NCBI GenBank assembly: GCA_016647705.1
Contig: CM028328.1
Span: forward strand, 186,001-250,000
From: Eucommia ulmoides
Taxonomy: Eukaryota > Streptophyta > Magnoliopsida > Garryales > Eucommiaceae
Length of the DNA stretch: 64,000 nucleotides
Reading direction: 5' to 3'
Shown: positions 49,756-62,065 of the stretch, piece after piece
Position numbering within the stretch: position 1 is the first letter of the stretch
Layout: each line of letters begins with the position of its first letter
Made by a program: the position numbers and the translations under genes
The notes under the pieces: model-generated
Told to the model about the DNA's origin: nothing
Seen by the model: the letters and a program-made list of their open reading frames with translations, nothing else
Database searches by the model: none

Positions 49756-50520
49756 TTGTCGTCTCCATTCTCCATAGCCGTAGTCTCCACCCCATCGCCG
49801 TCGTATCCGCCAGTGATTCATTGTCGTTCTTCGCCATACTCCGTCACCGTTTTGATTGTCCCATGATTTCATCGTCGTTTTTCGCCACCGAACTCATCGA
49901 CGCTCTTCTCTGCGTCGCGTTCAACTATTGCCGCCGCTGCCGATTGGTATTGTCGTGAGTTCGTTGAAATATGTTTTACATATATATATATATATATATA
50001 TATTCATTGCTTATTATTGTTCCAGATCACTTTTATTCGTTGACGTCCAGGTGCATGCCCTCTCAATTTTTTCGATTATCGATTTGTTGTTTTCGATTTT
50101 GAGTTCATTTTTGCAAAAATCGATTTAGGGTTTCATTTTGCAGAATCGATTTAGTATTTTAGGGGGATGAAATAATTGATGATTTCGATTTTGATTTTTG
50201 TTCCCTATATATGTCACCATGTCGATTTCAACTCCGATTTTTTCAATTTTTGTTGATTTCGGTTTTTGATTTTCATTTGTAGAAATTGATTTTAGGGTTT
50301 AGGTTTGGAATAATTGATGAAATTATCCAAGTTAGATCCCCCCATTCAACGATGATTTTTGGTGGCTTCCATGAACGATTTTTCATTTGCACAAACTTGA
50401 TATTTAGGGTTTAGGGACTTTCCCCCATTTTCAAAGATGTTTTTTGGTGTTTTTCCATCACGATTTAATGAAGAATTGGTAGGGTTTTGAAATCATTGAC
50501 TTCGTGAATATATGTTTTCA
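49756..50520. other. CT-rich stretch and spacer before the tandem repeats
   Basis: The first 200 bp is rich in CGTCGT/CGCCG words and resembles a 5' UTR, but overlapping frames lack domains. A (TA)n tract lies at 49979-50002. From 50100 the words GATTTAGGGTTT and TTGATTTCG repeat loosely. No gene can be supported. Confidence 0.4.
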
Positions 50521-52560
50521 CCTTCTATATTTTTTCCCGTTTTTTATCCTGAGTGTTAGTTCGCATAGATTTTGGTTGAGTTTAAACAGTGTTACATTCA
50601 ACACGAACTTAAATTTTGAATTTTTGCAATATTAGGCAGCATTACATTCATAGGACACTCGACACTTTAATGTTTGTTATTTGGTTTCGTTTTTTATAAA
50701 TTTTGAGCATGAATGAGAAGGGCATGCACCAGGACATCAATACACATATTGTTTTGATTTGTTGATTTCGTTTTGTTTGATTTCGATTGTCTCATGAACC
50801 TTATATTCAAATTTTGAGCATGAATGAGAAGGGACATGCATGAATGTAACACTCAAAATAGTAGACAATGTTATATGTTTCCCTGTTTTTTATCCTGAGT
50901 GTTAGTTCGCATGGATTGGTTGAGTTTAAACAGTATTACATTCAACACGGTAGACAGTGTTACATTCGACACGAACTTAAATTTTGAATTTTTGCAATAT
51001 TAGGAAGCATTACATTCATAAGACACTCGACACTTTAATGTTTGTTATGTGGTTTGATTTTTTATAAATTTGGAGCATGAATGAGAAGGGCATGCACCAG
51101 GACGTCAATACGCATATTGTTTTGATTTGTTGATTTCGGTTTTTTTTTTTATTTTAATTATCTCATGAACTTTACATTCAAATTTTGTTTGATTTCGATT
51201 GTCTATGTTTTGGATTGGGTGTTACATTCAACACACTAGACAGTGTTACATTCAACATGCATCTTAAATTTTGAATTCTTGCATTTTAGGAAGTGTTAGC
51301 ACTGTAAAGCCCCATAAATCATGCAATGTTCATTCCCAGGTTTTTCCACATCCCCTATTTATATCACATGATCATGTTTGTTATTTGGTTTTTGATTTTT
51401 ATAAAATTTTGAGCATGAATGAGAAGGGGCATGCACCAGGAGGTTAATACGCATATTGTTTTGATTTTGTTGAATAATTGATGAAATTATCTCTGTTAGA
51501 TCCCTCCCAGTAGACAGTGTAAAACATGTTAGACAGTGTTACATTCAACAATTATTTTAAATTTTGACAATATTTAGGAAGTGTTATATTCAACATTCAC
51601 TTTGAATTTTGAATTTGGACAAAATTAGAAAGTGTTACATTCAACACACACTAAAATCAAATTTGGGGTGTGTGTGTGTGTGTGTCAAATGGTGAGTTCT
51701 AAATTATTTTCTTTTTGAGATTTTTAGGGTAGTGTTACATTCAACATGATATTTTTTGGATTTGAAACTTGAATTTTGGTAACATTAGAAAGTGTTACAT
51801 TCAATGTATTAGTTTGTGGCTTGATCATTTTTTAGTAGGAGCTGTTTTGACGGTGTTTAGATTGAGTGTTACACGTCAACACTCACAATTTGTTTGAATC
51901 CATCAATTTTGTGCATGATGAGAATATTAAACAATATTAGAATTCAATTGTTGAATTCTAAAAATTGTTAGAAATTATCTCAGTTAGATCCCCCCCATTA
52001 GACACTGTAAACCACGTTAGACAGTGTTACATTCAACAACCATTTTAAAATTTGACAATATTTAGGAAGTGTTACATTCAACATTTACTTTGAATTTTGA
52101 ATTTGGATAAAACTAGAAAATGTTAAATTCAACACACACTAAAAACAAATTGGGGGGGGGGGTGTCAAATGGGGAGTTCTAAATTATTTTCTTTTTGAGA
52201 TTTTTAGGGTAGTGTTACATTCAACATGCTATTTTTGAATTTGAAACTTGAATTTTGGCAACATTAGAAAGTGTTACATTCAATGTATTGGTTTGTGACT
52301 TGATCATTTTTTAGTATGAGCTGTTTTGACGGTGTTTGGATTGAGTGTTACACATCAAAACTCACAGTTTGTTTGAATCCATCAATTTTGTGCATGGTGA
52401 GAATATTAAACAATGTTAGAATTCAATTGGTGAATTCTAAAAATTGATTTTTGAGAATATTAAACAATAATACGTTCAACACGATTAGACAATTTTACAT
52501 TCAACACGCATCATGAATTTTGAATTTTCGGCAATTTTAGATAATATTACATTTAACACA
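50521..52560. repeat. Tandem and dispersed repeats built on GTGTTACATTCAACA
   Basis: The 15-mer GTGTTACATTCAACA and one- or two-base variants recur about twenty times, all on the plus strand. Two larger tandem duplications contain it. A ~345 bp unit (from about 50540 and 50885, with a partial third copy near 51370) shares GAGCATGAATGAGAAGGGCA. A ~490 bp unit (from about 51500 and 51990) shares GTGTTACATTCAATGTATT and AGCTGTTTTGACGGTGTTT. No open frame spans the units. Function and element affiliation are unknown. Confidence 0.8.
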
Positions 52561-52639
52561 GACTGAAAATACTTGGGTTTGATCAGTTAATGAAATTGCA
52601 AAAAAGTTCCTCCCGGTATATGCCTTTACTCTTAATGGC

Positions 52640-53020
52640 CATCTTGGATAAAAGAAAAGAAAATGAAGAAGAATGTAATGGTTTAGTGAAAATGAAGAAG
52701 AAGGTAATGGTTTGGTGAAAACATCGGTGAGTTGATTTTGTGATCAGATTGGCATGAGATGGATAACACCTTTGGATACTTGGTCTCGAACAAAATGACA
52801 GTTGACTTTGATGTGTTTGGTTTGTTCACGGAAGATGGGATTAGACGCTATGTGAATGACCGTAAAATTGTCACCAAAAAGAAGTGTTGAAGAAGGAACA
52901 ACAATCTGAAAATCCTGCAACAATTCTCGTAACTAGATCAATTCACTAGCAAACGCCGCAAGAGCTCTATATTTTTGGCTTCAACAGAAGAACGAGAGAC
53001 GGTTGATTGTTCTTCGTGAT
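52640..53020 (-). pseudogene. Copia RNase H fragment
   Basis: The minus strand translates as QSTVSRSSVEAKN (frameshift), then LQDFQIVVPSSTLLFGDNFT, VIHIASNPIFREQTKHIKVN, CHFVRDQVSKGVIHLMPI, a stop, and QLTDVFTKP. This is the C-terminal RNase H region of a Ty1/copia polyprotein. The stop and frameshift make it inactive. Confidence 0.85.
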
Positions 53021-53021
53021 A

Positions 53022-53290
53022 AAACACCGTTTGAGTTATTGTACAAGACCATAGTGAATTATTCTACTTTCTAAGTTTTTGGTTGTTTAGCTTTTGCATC
53101 TACTTTGTCTACTTATCGCACAAAATTCTAACCCAGAGCTATGTGTTTTCATTGGATGTCCACCTGATCTAAAGGGATACAAATTATATGACATACAAAG
53201 GGAGAAACGATCTCAACAAACGACTTTGCAAGGTTTGATAAGCGTTGTCGAACTTGTTTGTCTTCAAGATCTGGACAATTGACAATCGCG
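53022..53290 (+). pseudogene. Copia integrase-RT linker fragment, opposite strand
   Basis: The plus strand reads KTPFELLYKTIVNYSTF, a stop, VFGCLAFASTLSTYRTKF, a stop, PRAMCFHWM and then KGYKLYDIQ in a shifted frame. This is the conserved segment after the copia integrase core. It lies head to head with the minus-strand RNase H fragment, with no spacer, so the two parts were joined by rearrangement. Confidence 0.8.
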
Positions 53291-53324
53291 AAGGACATAA
53301 CAGAGTTGACAAAATGGAAATTTC

Positions 53325-53512
53325 TCAATTAATATCATATTAAGTTGAATAGAGGAAAAAGAGTGGAGAAATTAGTGTATATCATATTCATCAGCCAAAG
53401 CATTACAAGAAAAAAAATCTACCCATACATATAGCCCAGCTAAAAGAAGAAAACAAAATAATAAATTAAGTTACCTTCTAACAAACTTAGCTAACTTAAC
53501 TAACTTTAATAT
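53325..53512 (-). mobile_element. Copia LTR, second copy
   Basis: Matches 46780-46992 in the same orientation: GAGTGGAG, TATATCATATTCATCA, CATTACAAG, ATATAGCCCAGCT and TTCTAACAAACTTAGCTAAC. Together with the LTR 6.3 kb to the left it may mark the ends of one decayed minus-strand copia element, now filled with a solo gypsy LTR and tandem repeats. Confidence 0.6.
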
Positions 53513-54082
53513 TTTTAAAACTAATATCGATTGGTAACGTAAAAATCTTGAGTTAATTTATAATATAGAGTGTGTACATCTTAGGATTGGTTTTGGATAA
53601 TTCAACAATTTTACAAGATAATTAATTTAAGGAATATATGTATTTTAATTTATTATAACCAAAATCAAAATATCATAACTACATGTAAATATTCATTTAA
53701 TCTACAAAGTAGTTCATTAGTTGGCATGATGCAATTTATGGATATGAATTTATTACTATTAGAGATAGTCAATATTTATTACATTAATTGAGTTAAAACG
53801 TGGTATTACATGGTACATGTTATGTCACGGATTGATTGAAATACATTTATGGGGAGCATAGAACATGGAATGGATTGAGAGGGAAAAAAAGGTCAATTTA
53901 ATTTAATAATTTCAACTGCTTCCCGTCGTATTGTTCGCCGTCGTCAAGTATCCATCCTCTGCAACTATATTCTCTGGTTTTCAGGCTACCAACATTTATC
54001 ATAACGTACAGATATATTTAAGATCGAGTGAGAAGAGGGGGAAGGGAAAGACATCTAGGGTTTTATTGATAGGGTCGGGGAG
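53513..54082 (+). promoter_or_regulatory. Upstream region and 5' UTR of the NAIP-like gene
   Basis: AT-rich DNA followed, from about 53920, by a more GC-rich leader. A TATATTTAAG-like element at 54011-54020 precedes the start codon by about 65 bp. No other gene. Confidence 0.4.
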
Positions 54083-56826
54083 ATGTCGCATAGCAACGCC
54101 CTGAGCGCCGGCAGCGGCCCGGACTTTCATCTACCGGATGAGGTACTTTCGGTGATACCCACTGACCCCTACGAGCAGCTCGATCTGGCTCGTAAGATAA
54201 CATCGATGGCGATCGCCTCTCGTGTGTCGAAGCTTGAGTCGGACACGGGTAAGCTCAGGCAGAAGCTACACGACAAGGATCAGGTCATCGTTGAGCTCGA
54301 AGACAAGGTCTCGTTACTCGAACAGGCCCATCAAGAGTCCGAATTGCGCCTCAAGATGTCTCTCGAAGATAATGTGTGTTGTTTTGCCTTTTCAATTTGA
54401 TCCTTTCTTTTTTCCACAGATGTTGACTCATGAACTCTTCTTTTATCACTGACGATTTTCTATTATATATTGATTGTGATGAATAAAGATTAAGCTTTTG
54501 AAGGAGCGCGATTCATTGGCTACCACCGCAAAGAAGCTAAGCCGTGATTTAGCTAAGGTGGGGATTTTCAATTGTCTTTTGATTTCCACATTTTTGCTTG
54601 CATTCAGTATTCTTAACATTTTTTGTGTACATTTTCTATCCAATGTATGCATAAATTATGAATCTTTGTAATTGATTTTGCCATTGTGTGTATCTATTTG
54701 AGTTCAATTTTAACAAGCATCTTTGCCACATCTTGTTTTCTTCCATTGGCCAAAATCCTGTTGTGGACAAAGGTATGAAAATTGGAACAATTTTTGACCT
54801 TATACCGTAGATGTTTCTTCATTTCCATGGACTTCATGAAGTTTGAAGGGATAGGTTAATGTATTGATGATTGACTATTGGTCATTGTTCCCAAGAACTT
54901 TCAAGTATGCTCATTGAACTCACCAGTTATTGACTATGGTTAGTTATTACTCGGACAATTGCTATTACATGCCTTGATACTAAGGAATCGAAGACTTGCT
55001 TAAGTTCTCTTTGAGTTTTGTATTATTATTGATTTTCATGCTCTCTATTAACCTATCTTCTCTTTTTTCTTCTAACCATTCTTTTTGACATGTTCATAGC
55101 TCATATTTGGTCATGTTGGTGTTATTGAACTTATTAAAATACTCTTTTTTTTTTGGTAAGCTCTTATTAAAATACTTAGAACCATATTGTGACTTTAGAA
55201 CTTGCTAATCATTTCTTAAAACTTCCACACCCAAGCAATAGAAGGTGGAGAGGCTACTCAATGGGCCGACAATGGTTTTCCATGGGTTGGAACCCTTGTA
55301 TAGTAATGTCAATGTCCTTGTGTCTATAATTTTGTACTTTGGACTTACATCTCCTTTAACAGTTAGAGACATTCAAGAGACAATTGATGCAGTCGTTGAA
55401 TGATGATACTTCATCAGTAAGTGCTCTTCCACTCTTGTTAATACCCTAATACATTTCAAGTTTGTTTTTGCTACTCTTCTCCCCATTAACGTCCGCATAA
55501 TTTATCTTGATTTTCAAATGATCAATATTACCCCCCCCCCCCCCCCCCCCCTTTTTTTTTCATCGGCAGGCTGAAACTGTTGATATAGGAACATATGATC
55601 AATCAGCTCCCAGAGCTTATCCCTCGAAGGGTAGATTTTTCATTCACTTGATAACATTTGCTATTGAACTTATTTCTGTGAATTTCTTAGATTTTAGTAA
55701 CATGCAAATTGGGTTTTCAAATTTGTTGTGGTTTCTATCATCTGTTTTTTTGATATTTTCCAGATGATGAGACAAATGGTCATCCGAGACATCATTCTTT
55801 CCAGGATTCTACAGGAAGTGGAAATATTACTAGCAATGGTATTTACAGTTAACTCTTGCAATACTGACTCACAATGCATATATTCATGTGTTAATTAATA
55901 TATCATTCTAACCTTAATTTAACATTTCTTTTTGAACAAAAAGCCTCCAGAAAACCTGGACAAATATTTTCACTGACACCATATATAACACCTCGGTTTA
56001 CTCCAATTGGAACGCCAAAAACAATATCAACAAGTGTATCCCCCACAAGGTATTCTGCCGCTGTATCTCCTCAGAAGACCTCTGGTACCACATCTCCTTC
56101 GAAAGCTCAATACAAAGAACGGGGTGTGCTTTCGTCATGGTACCCATCAAGCCAGCAGTCATCAGCAGCTAACTCTCCACCCCGTGGTCGCTCATTACCA
56201 GGTTCACTATTGTCTTATTTTATTCAATTTCTGGGCCTGCTTAGATCTTATACTTCTATCACTTGTATGTTTGTGTATGCATTAATCAACCAGTATCTTG
56301 TTTGTGAAACATGAATCCCATCACTATGTTAACAAATTGTTTATTTTATGCTATTAACTTGTTTCCTCTTCCTCGTTTCTTACGTTCTATTGCAAATTTT
56401 TAAGCACGCACTCCTCGAAGTGATGGAAAGGAGCTATTCCGTCAAGCTCGGTACGTTGCATTTGTGTATTTTGATGAACTTACAGAGTAACTTGCTTATT
56501 TTGGAGACTGATTATTGTTATTTGTTATTTATTATTTTATCCAGGAGTCGTCTGTCATATGAGCAGTTTAGTGCTTTTCTTACTAATATCAAGGATTTCA
56601 ATGCTCAAAAGCAATCTCGTGAGGTGATTGATTGCATTCTTTATATACATCCAAGATTGATGCAATTAATTCACGGTTGATTTGCTTAATGACGTAATGG
56701 ATAAACCAATTTTCTTGTTCATTTTCTATTCAGGAAACTCTGAGAAAGGCAGAGGAGATTTTTGGGACAGATAACAAGGATCTCTACTTTTCATTTCAAG
56801 GTTTACTTACTCGCAACGTGACCTGA
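54083..56826 (+). CDS. NAIP: NAIP / At4g15545-like coiled-coil protein, 341 aa, nine exons
   Basis: Exons: 54083-54373, 54489-54557, 55363-55416, 55570-55630, 55764-55838, 55944-56201, 56405-56450, 56545-56623 and 56734-56826. All have GT-AG borders and together 1,026 nt. The N-terminus has the family block FHLPDEVLSVIPTDPYEQLD and LARKITSMAIASRVSKLE. A coiled coil follows (about 40-135: KLRQKLHDKDQVIVELEDKV, then LKERDSLATTAKKLSRDL), then a Ser/Thr/Pro-rich linker (about 165-265) with several SP/TP sites, and a conserved C-terminal block (RLSYEQFSAFLTNIKDFNAQ, AEEIFGTDNKDLYFSFQGLL). This is the plant family annotated as At4g15545-like. The Arabidopsis members, as I recall, are NAI2-interacting proteins (NAIP1-3) associated with ER-derived structures; the transfer of function is inferred. 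Intron 2 is the longest (805 bp). Confidence 0.9.
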
Positions 56827-57987
56827 GCATGTTTGAGAAGAGTGTTTTTTTAGTAGTAACAGGCACGGCAATGCCAAGCTGCCATCTGTTGTCCCTTAGA
56901 GGGTGGATTTTAATTTTCGTTTTGTTTGTGAACTTTTGAAAACTTGATTGTAAGAAAATTTTGATTGCATTGTGTTGACCGAATAGTGGATAGCCTTCAA
57001 TTGATTCTATATGGACAAATAAATTGTTTAAAATCTTTGACATGGATCTAGCAAGCTTCCGCTAACTAGATCATGCACCTTGTAGTCTTGTTTGCAATTT
57101 TGTGCGGGTAAAAGAGGGGAGAGCTTTCATTTTAAGAGTGGCTTTTATACTGATTAATATAAGGTAAGTTTCATTACAATTTTTTGACATGAAGAGGATA
57201 TGATGTGTGGCCTGTGCTATTGGAAAACTATGAATATATGCATTTTCAATGATTTGAAATTTTGAATAGATTTGGTCTATATATGATATATGATGGCATG
57301 TGAAAATGGAATAGCAATCTTGTGTGCATGGATTTAGAAGAGAATGGAATCTTGATGTCTACCTGATATTGTGCAATGCAAAATGAGGTTGTTCTTGGAA
57401 AGCAAGACATTTAATTGCTGTAAATGATGAAAAAAATAACATTAATGCAGTGATCTTATTATGCCCCAAACAATGTCCGTCTTAGATTCACTTCCAACAA
57501 CGACACGAGAGCTTGTTTGTTTGCTACATGAAACCAACCAGTTGGCGGAAAGTTAGAGAACTCTGTACGTTTTGATCTGGGAATTTCTTTTGCTTGCTTA
57601 ATATTTGATTCTCCAGTCAGTGCAATTTGGGCATCCAATCAATCACATCCTTTATATGTTAAAATGGATTGGTAAGAAGCTTTGGCAATTTGGGGTGTAC
57701 TTTGGTCCATGTTTTCAAAGAAGAACAGCTTTATTTTTCACTAGCTTGACCTCAGATTTTTCACTAGCTTGACCTCAGATTCCAACTCTGAGCCGGTTCA
57801 TGGTAACGGGGATCTAGGGAAGAATTGCAGTCTCATTAGGAGTTTAGATTGTTTTTTAGTAACTTGAAATGTTAAATTATAAATAGATTTAGGAGGAGCA
57901 AGTGGGATAGAAAGGCAGGGTTTTTACTGATAGGACAGAGAGAGGAGGCCGGCGTGGGTACCCGATTCTCTCTCTCTCTCTCTCTGG

Positions 57988-58030
<43 letters not shown>

Positions 58031-58764
58031 TGCCGTATCTTTATTTACTTTGTTGCATGCTTTTTTGAGCAAACGCTGCTGCGGCAAAGCTTTGGGTCAG
58101 AGGAATCCCCCTCCACTCTCTATTACTTATGCCATTCCTGTTATTAATAACATTTTTACAATCCTGTCCCATGTTGCTTCTTCACTATTGCACTGGCTTC
58201 TACTTCCTTTAATTGCGGTTTAAAAATTAAATAGTAATTTGACGGATGGTTTAAGAACTCCAAACTGCAGATTAGATCACCCAAACCAAAGTGATTCGTT
58301 ATTTGGGAACTAACCTTAAAACCAATGAAGAAAAAGATTGCGGCGCATCATCGACATTTATGACTGAAGGGATGGGGAAAATGGAGGAGGAAGAAAAAAG
58401 ACAATATAGTGTGGTATACCAATTTGTACTTTGATGCAAATCTTGGTAGTCCCTCCCCCTCCTTTATTAGATTCTTGGCTAGTAGTAGGTTGAATTGTAC
58501 GACTGCCCCTCTCTCTCTCTCTCTTTCTTAGATGCTACTTGGCGTTTAAATTGTCTGCAACTCTTATCTAAATAGTTGTAACCCAAATAAAAAAGAGTTC
58601 GACTGGTAGAAACCAAACCGAAGTTGAAGAAGTAATAGGGGAGAGATCAAAAAGATTTTACAGAAAATTCTGATGCCATGGGACCATAGCTCCACATGCT
58701 CCTGTAGGTCTACTAGACTTTTTCAAGATGAAACCTATGTGCTAATATTAATATGTACATATCA
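56827..58764. other. Intergenic stretch between the NAIP-like and CCT genes
   Basis: The first part is 3' flank of the NAIP-like gene. No further gene is recognised. A (TC)n run (57966-57986) is followed by a (TA)n run (57994-58027), giving the meaningless frame at 57872-58087. A 24-bp segment TTTTTCACTAGCTTGACCTC occurs twice in tandem near 57735-57775. Confidence 0.45.
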
Positions 58765-58773
58765 TATAAATAG
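58765..58773 (+). promoter_or_regulatory. TATA box of the CCT gene
   Basis: TATAAATAG lies about 95 bp before the start codon, followed by a CT-rich leader ending CTCTACA just ahead of the ATG. Good match in sequence and spacing for a plant TATA box. Confidence 0.6.
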
Positions 58774-58864
58774 TGGTGCTTTGCACACACGCATGGTTGC
58801 CATCCCATAATACTATAATCTACCACCCTCTCTAAGCTTTAAATTTGCTTCTCTTCTCTCTACA

Positions 58865-59859
58865 ATGGCTTCCATCCCTACTCAATACTGTCCTGATTTC
58901 TTATTTTCCGATGAACTCTACAACTATGCTCCCACTCCATTAATGACTCCCGGAGATTATGGTGGCACGAGCACATTAATGCATTGTGAACAGACCGTAC
59001 CCTTCTCTATTGCTGCTACTAATAATAATTATACGTTGCAAACGGAATGTGACGTCATGCCTGCACTGTTGCCGGAGCGACTAGACGTCTGCAATAGCAT
59101 TAATCATGATATTGGATGGTTTCCAAATTTCTCTTCGGCGTTTCGCACTCTGCCTGCCTCCACCAACTGGGTATGTTAAGCTTATGTATTTCCTTATTAC
59201 TTCACCTTTCAATCCCCACCTTAATGAAAACTAATATCTGCGGGAACTATACGTGTAGGGGGTGGGAGAGCAGCGAGGAACAGAATTTGAGGAGCCTGCG
59301 TTGAAGGTGGGGAGATACTCCATGGAAGAAAGGAGGGAAAAAATTCTCAAATATTTAAAGAAGAGAAATCAAAGGAATTTCAACAAGACTATCAAGGTCC
59401 CCCTCTTTCTCATGCATTTAATTATTTCATCTTATATTCTCTTTCCCTCTCTTTTTATAGAACGCATCTAGTTAATTAATATTATAAATGTGTTTGTCAT
59501 AAGCAGTATGCATGTCGCAAGACTTTAGCCGACAAGCGTGTTCGAGTCCGTGGAAGATTTGCCAAAAAGAACGAGCCCTTACGCCACCAAGAAGATGATC
59601 GCCTCGAAGACCCCGGAAGTAAGATCATCTGCGACGGCAATCATCTTCATCACCCAGAAAACACAGGATTTCTCTACTGCAATCCAGTTCAGGTAAATAT
59701 TATTATTATCGTTCAACATGTACTTATCTTAATAAGATTTCCACTAACACTTTAATTTTGATTTGACTGCAGATGGAACATGAAGAAGAAGAAGATGAAT
59801 GGTTACGAGAGGTTATGGCCAACCTCGTCTACTTACCATATGTTAATAATGCTAACTGA
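58865..59859 (+). CDS. CCT-motif family (CMF) protein, 238 aa, four exons
   Basis: Exons: 58865-59170 (102 codons), 59259-59396 (46), 59507-59692 (62) and 59773-59859 (28 plus stop), all phase 0. The CCT domain spans the exon 2/3 junction at residues 121-168: RYSMEERREKILKYLKKRNQ, then FNKTIKYACRKTLADKRVRV and RGRFAKKNE. Intact basic residues are consistent with nuclear localisation and NF-Y/DNA interaction. There is no B-box or response-regulator domain, so it belongs to the CMF group rather than to CO-like or PRR proteins. The N-terminal 100 residues are acidic/aromatic and poorly conserved. The C-terminus is acidic (EHEEEEDEWLREVMANLVYL). Relatives influence flowering, carbohydrate or growth responses; the specific role here is unknown. 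Confidence 0.91.
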
Positions 59860-60356
59860 TTGATACTTGTAGTATTACTTTGTTATATCGATAGAGCCAT
59901 TCTTATGAGGATTAATCTTAATAATTCATTCTTATGACTAATCAACTTCATTGTATTATAGTGGGCCGAGTCATCCATGAGTTTGAACTCAGTGGGTCGC
60001 CTGTTCAAAAAGAAAGGGAGAGGTGCATAAAGCTTTATGCAATGATTGGTTAGTCAAGCATGCCAACAAAGAAAAACTACATAGAAATATATATCTCATA
60101 GGATTTTTTAGACATTTACAATATGGTCAATACATCATCCATGGGGTCACATAGAGATGCCCACTTTTCGTAAAACTGCAAGCAATATTAGAAGGAAAAA
60201 CACCCAACCACACCAAAGCATGCTCTCTATAGCTGCATGCCATGATAATATAAATATATATATTTAGTGATTAATATCAGTATTTTTTTGGTTGTGGTTG
60301 GGTTAATTAAGGCATACATATATGTATATGAATATGGGAGGGAAGGTTGGGTCGAG
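59860..60356. other. Convergent spacer between the CCT and LBD genes
   Basis: The two genes end toward each other across about 500 bp. AT-rich, with no other gene or recognised repeat. Confidence 0.5.
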
Positions 60357-61624
60357 TTAACACGACCACAACGACTCAGCCAAGTTGGGGGCAGATTGAT
60401 CAACTAAACCACCACCACCTCCTCCTCCACCGCTCATGTCCATTGAAAAAAGGGACCTCTGGGTGGTCGAGGGGCATGAAGATCTTGAACCACCATATAA
60501 CTCTTCGCCGGAGGAGTTGCAGGTCCTGTTGTTGGAGATGGAAGAAGAAGAGGTGGGGGTGGCGGTGGAGAAATGGCGCATTTTCATGTGGACAACCTCA
60601 GCCCTCGCCACTGCCAGCTGAGCTTGAAGAACGTCGATCTGCTGTTGGAGGGAAGATATTGCTCCGACACACCCGTAAACTGGATCCCTAACCCTCGCGT
60701 TTGCTTCGTATACCATTGAACTCACCGCATCTCCTCTCTGCTCCTCCGGCAACTCCTGCCATGCACAACCCATCCATCCATGTTTCACAGTTTTCAAATA
60801 TTTGAAAAGAAATTGAAGAAGTAATTTAGATTTGACTTTAATTAACCTGGAAATTAGTAATCACATAGAGATTCTATTCACTAACAGCGTCAACTAACGG
60901 CTATACGGCCCACTAAACTCTTCTGATGTGTTGACTTTAACCACCAAAACTATTGTAACGTACACCCGACATAATTATTACAGTAACACATGTTTAACAA
61001 TTAACCTACTTTAATGGTGGTCATGGTTTATTTTGTTTCTTCTTTAATTGCATTCCAACTTTTGAATGGAAGAATTAATGATTAACGAAATAGCACGCAC
61101 TAATGGTTAATCAACATAGAAATAAAGCATTTAGGCGAGACAGACGGTGACCCGAAATGACAAAAGGGGGTGGATCCAGAAGTAGCATATCATTATTACC
61201 AAACCAAACCACCTGATCATACTGTACCCTATTTGAATTTTCTTCTTAAAGTCACTGCACCAGTGGGGTCTTCCACTGTTTTTAACTGATAATAACAGAA
61301 ATAACTGTGGAAGCTAAATCACCACACCGCTAGTTTAATTAACTGCATCATAATATATATGAATAAAATAATGTGTCGATGAAGAAAACGTGTACGCAGG
61401 AAGTGGAATATAATTAGGTGGGCATTAACCTGTAGCATCTTGTTGACGTTGCTAGCGCCGAAGACCTTGTGGACACTGGCAAACTTGTGGGGCTCGTCCG
61501 CCGGAAAATACGGAGCAAATACACAGTCCTGAGCACATCTCCGCCTCAGCAACTTGCACGCCGCGCACGGTGATGCCCCGCCTGAACCACCACCCTGTTT
61601 CTTTCCACCACTACTCTCCTTCAT
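60357..61624 (-). CDS. LBD4: LOB-domain (LBD) transcription factor, class I, LBD4-like, 197 aa
   Basis: Exons 61624-61430 (65 codons) and 60755-60357 (132 plus stop), split after KMLQ, the usual LBD intron site. The LOB domain shows the zinc-binding C block C20-x2-C23-x6-C30-x3-C34, the GAS block (FAPYFPADEPHKFASVHKVF then GASNVNKMLQ), and the zipper-like L101-x6-L108-x3-L112-x6-V119 in VGAISSLQQQIDVLQAQL. The intact zipper places it in class I. The N-terminal MKESSGGKKQ and C-terminal ESLWSC resemble Arabidopsis LBD4, a regulator of vascular/cambial boundary patterning; orthology is inferred. The C-terminal region is Ser/Gly-rich. Upstream (61650-61740) (TA)n and TATATATA stretches could serve as TATA box. 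It is a nuclear DNA-binding protein. Confidence 0.94.
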
Positions 61625-61634
61625 TCCCTCCCTC

Positions 61635-61668
<34 letters not shown>

Positions 61669-61838
61669 GTACGAATGGATATCAACTAATGCTACTCCAC
61701 TGGCTCTATATATCTCTTCTCTCTCTGTATATATAAGGTCAATTTGTCCTAAACTAATCTTTTTTTCCTTTCGATTAGAGAGAGAAGAGTGTGTATAACA
61801 AGGTGGCTGAAAAGCAGGTTGAATCAATAAAGAGAATA

Positions 61839-61888
<50 letters not shown>

Positions 61889-62034
61889 CTTGGAAGCAGG
61901 GGGATCGGGTGTTATATAGAAAAAAGCATAGAGAGAGGGAGGCAGAAGATCTTTAATGGGTCCTACCTAAGAAGAAAACCTTAGATTTTGTTAGACAAAA
62001 ACATCCTTCTCCATCAGATTTATTGTCCATTCTA

Positions 62035-62065
<31 letters not shown>

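Noticed and set aside
49626-50128. Frames rich in Ser/Arg after the solo LTR
   Set aside because: Low-complexity translation of CGTCGT-type repeats and a TA microsatellite; no family recognised.
57872-58087. 71-codon minus-strand frame
   Set aside because: Produced by translation of adjacent (TC)n and (TA)n microsatellites.
60347-60691. 114-codon plus-strand frame over LBD exon 2
   Set aside because: Antisense shadow of the well-supported LBD4-like exon.
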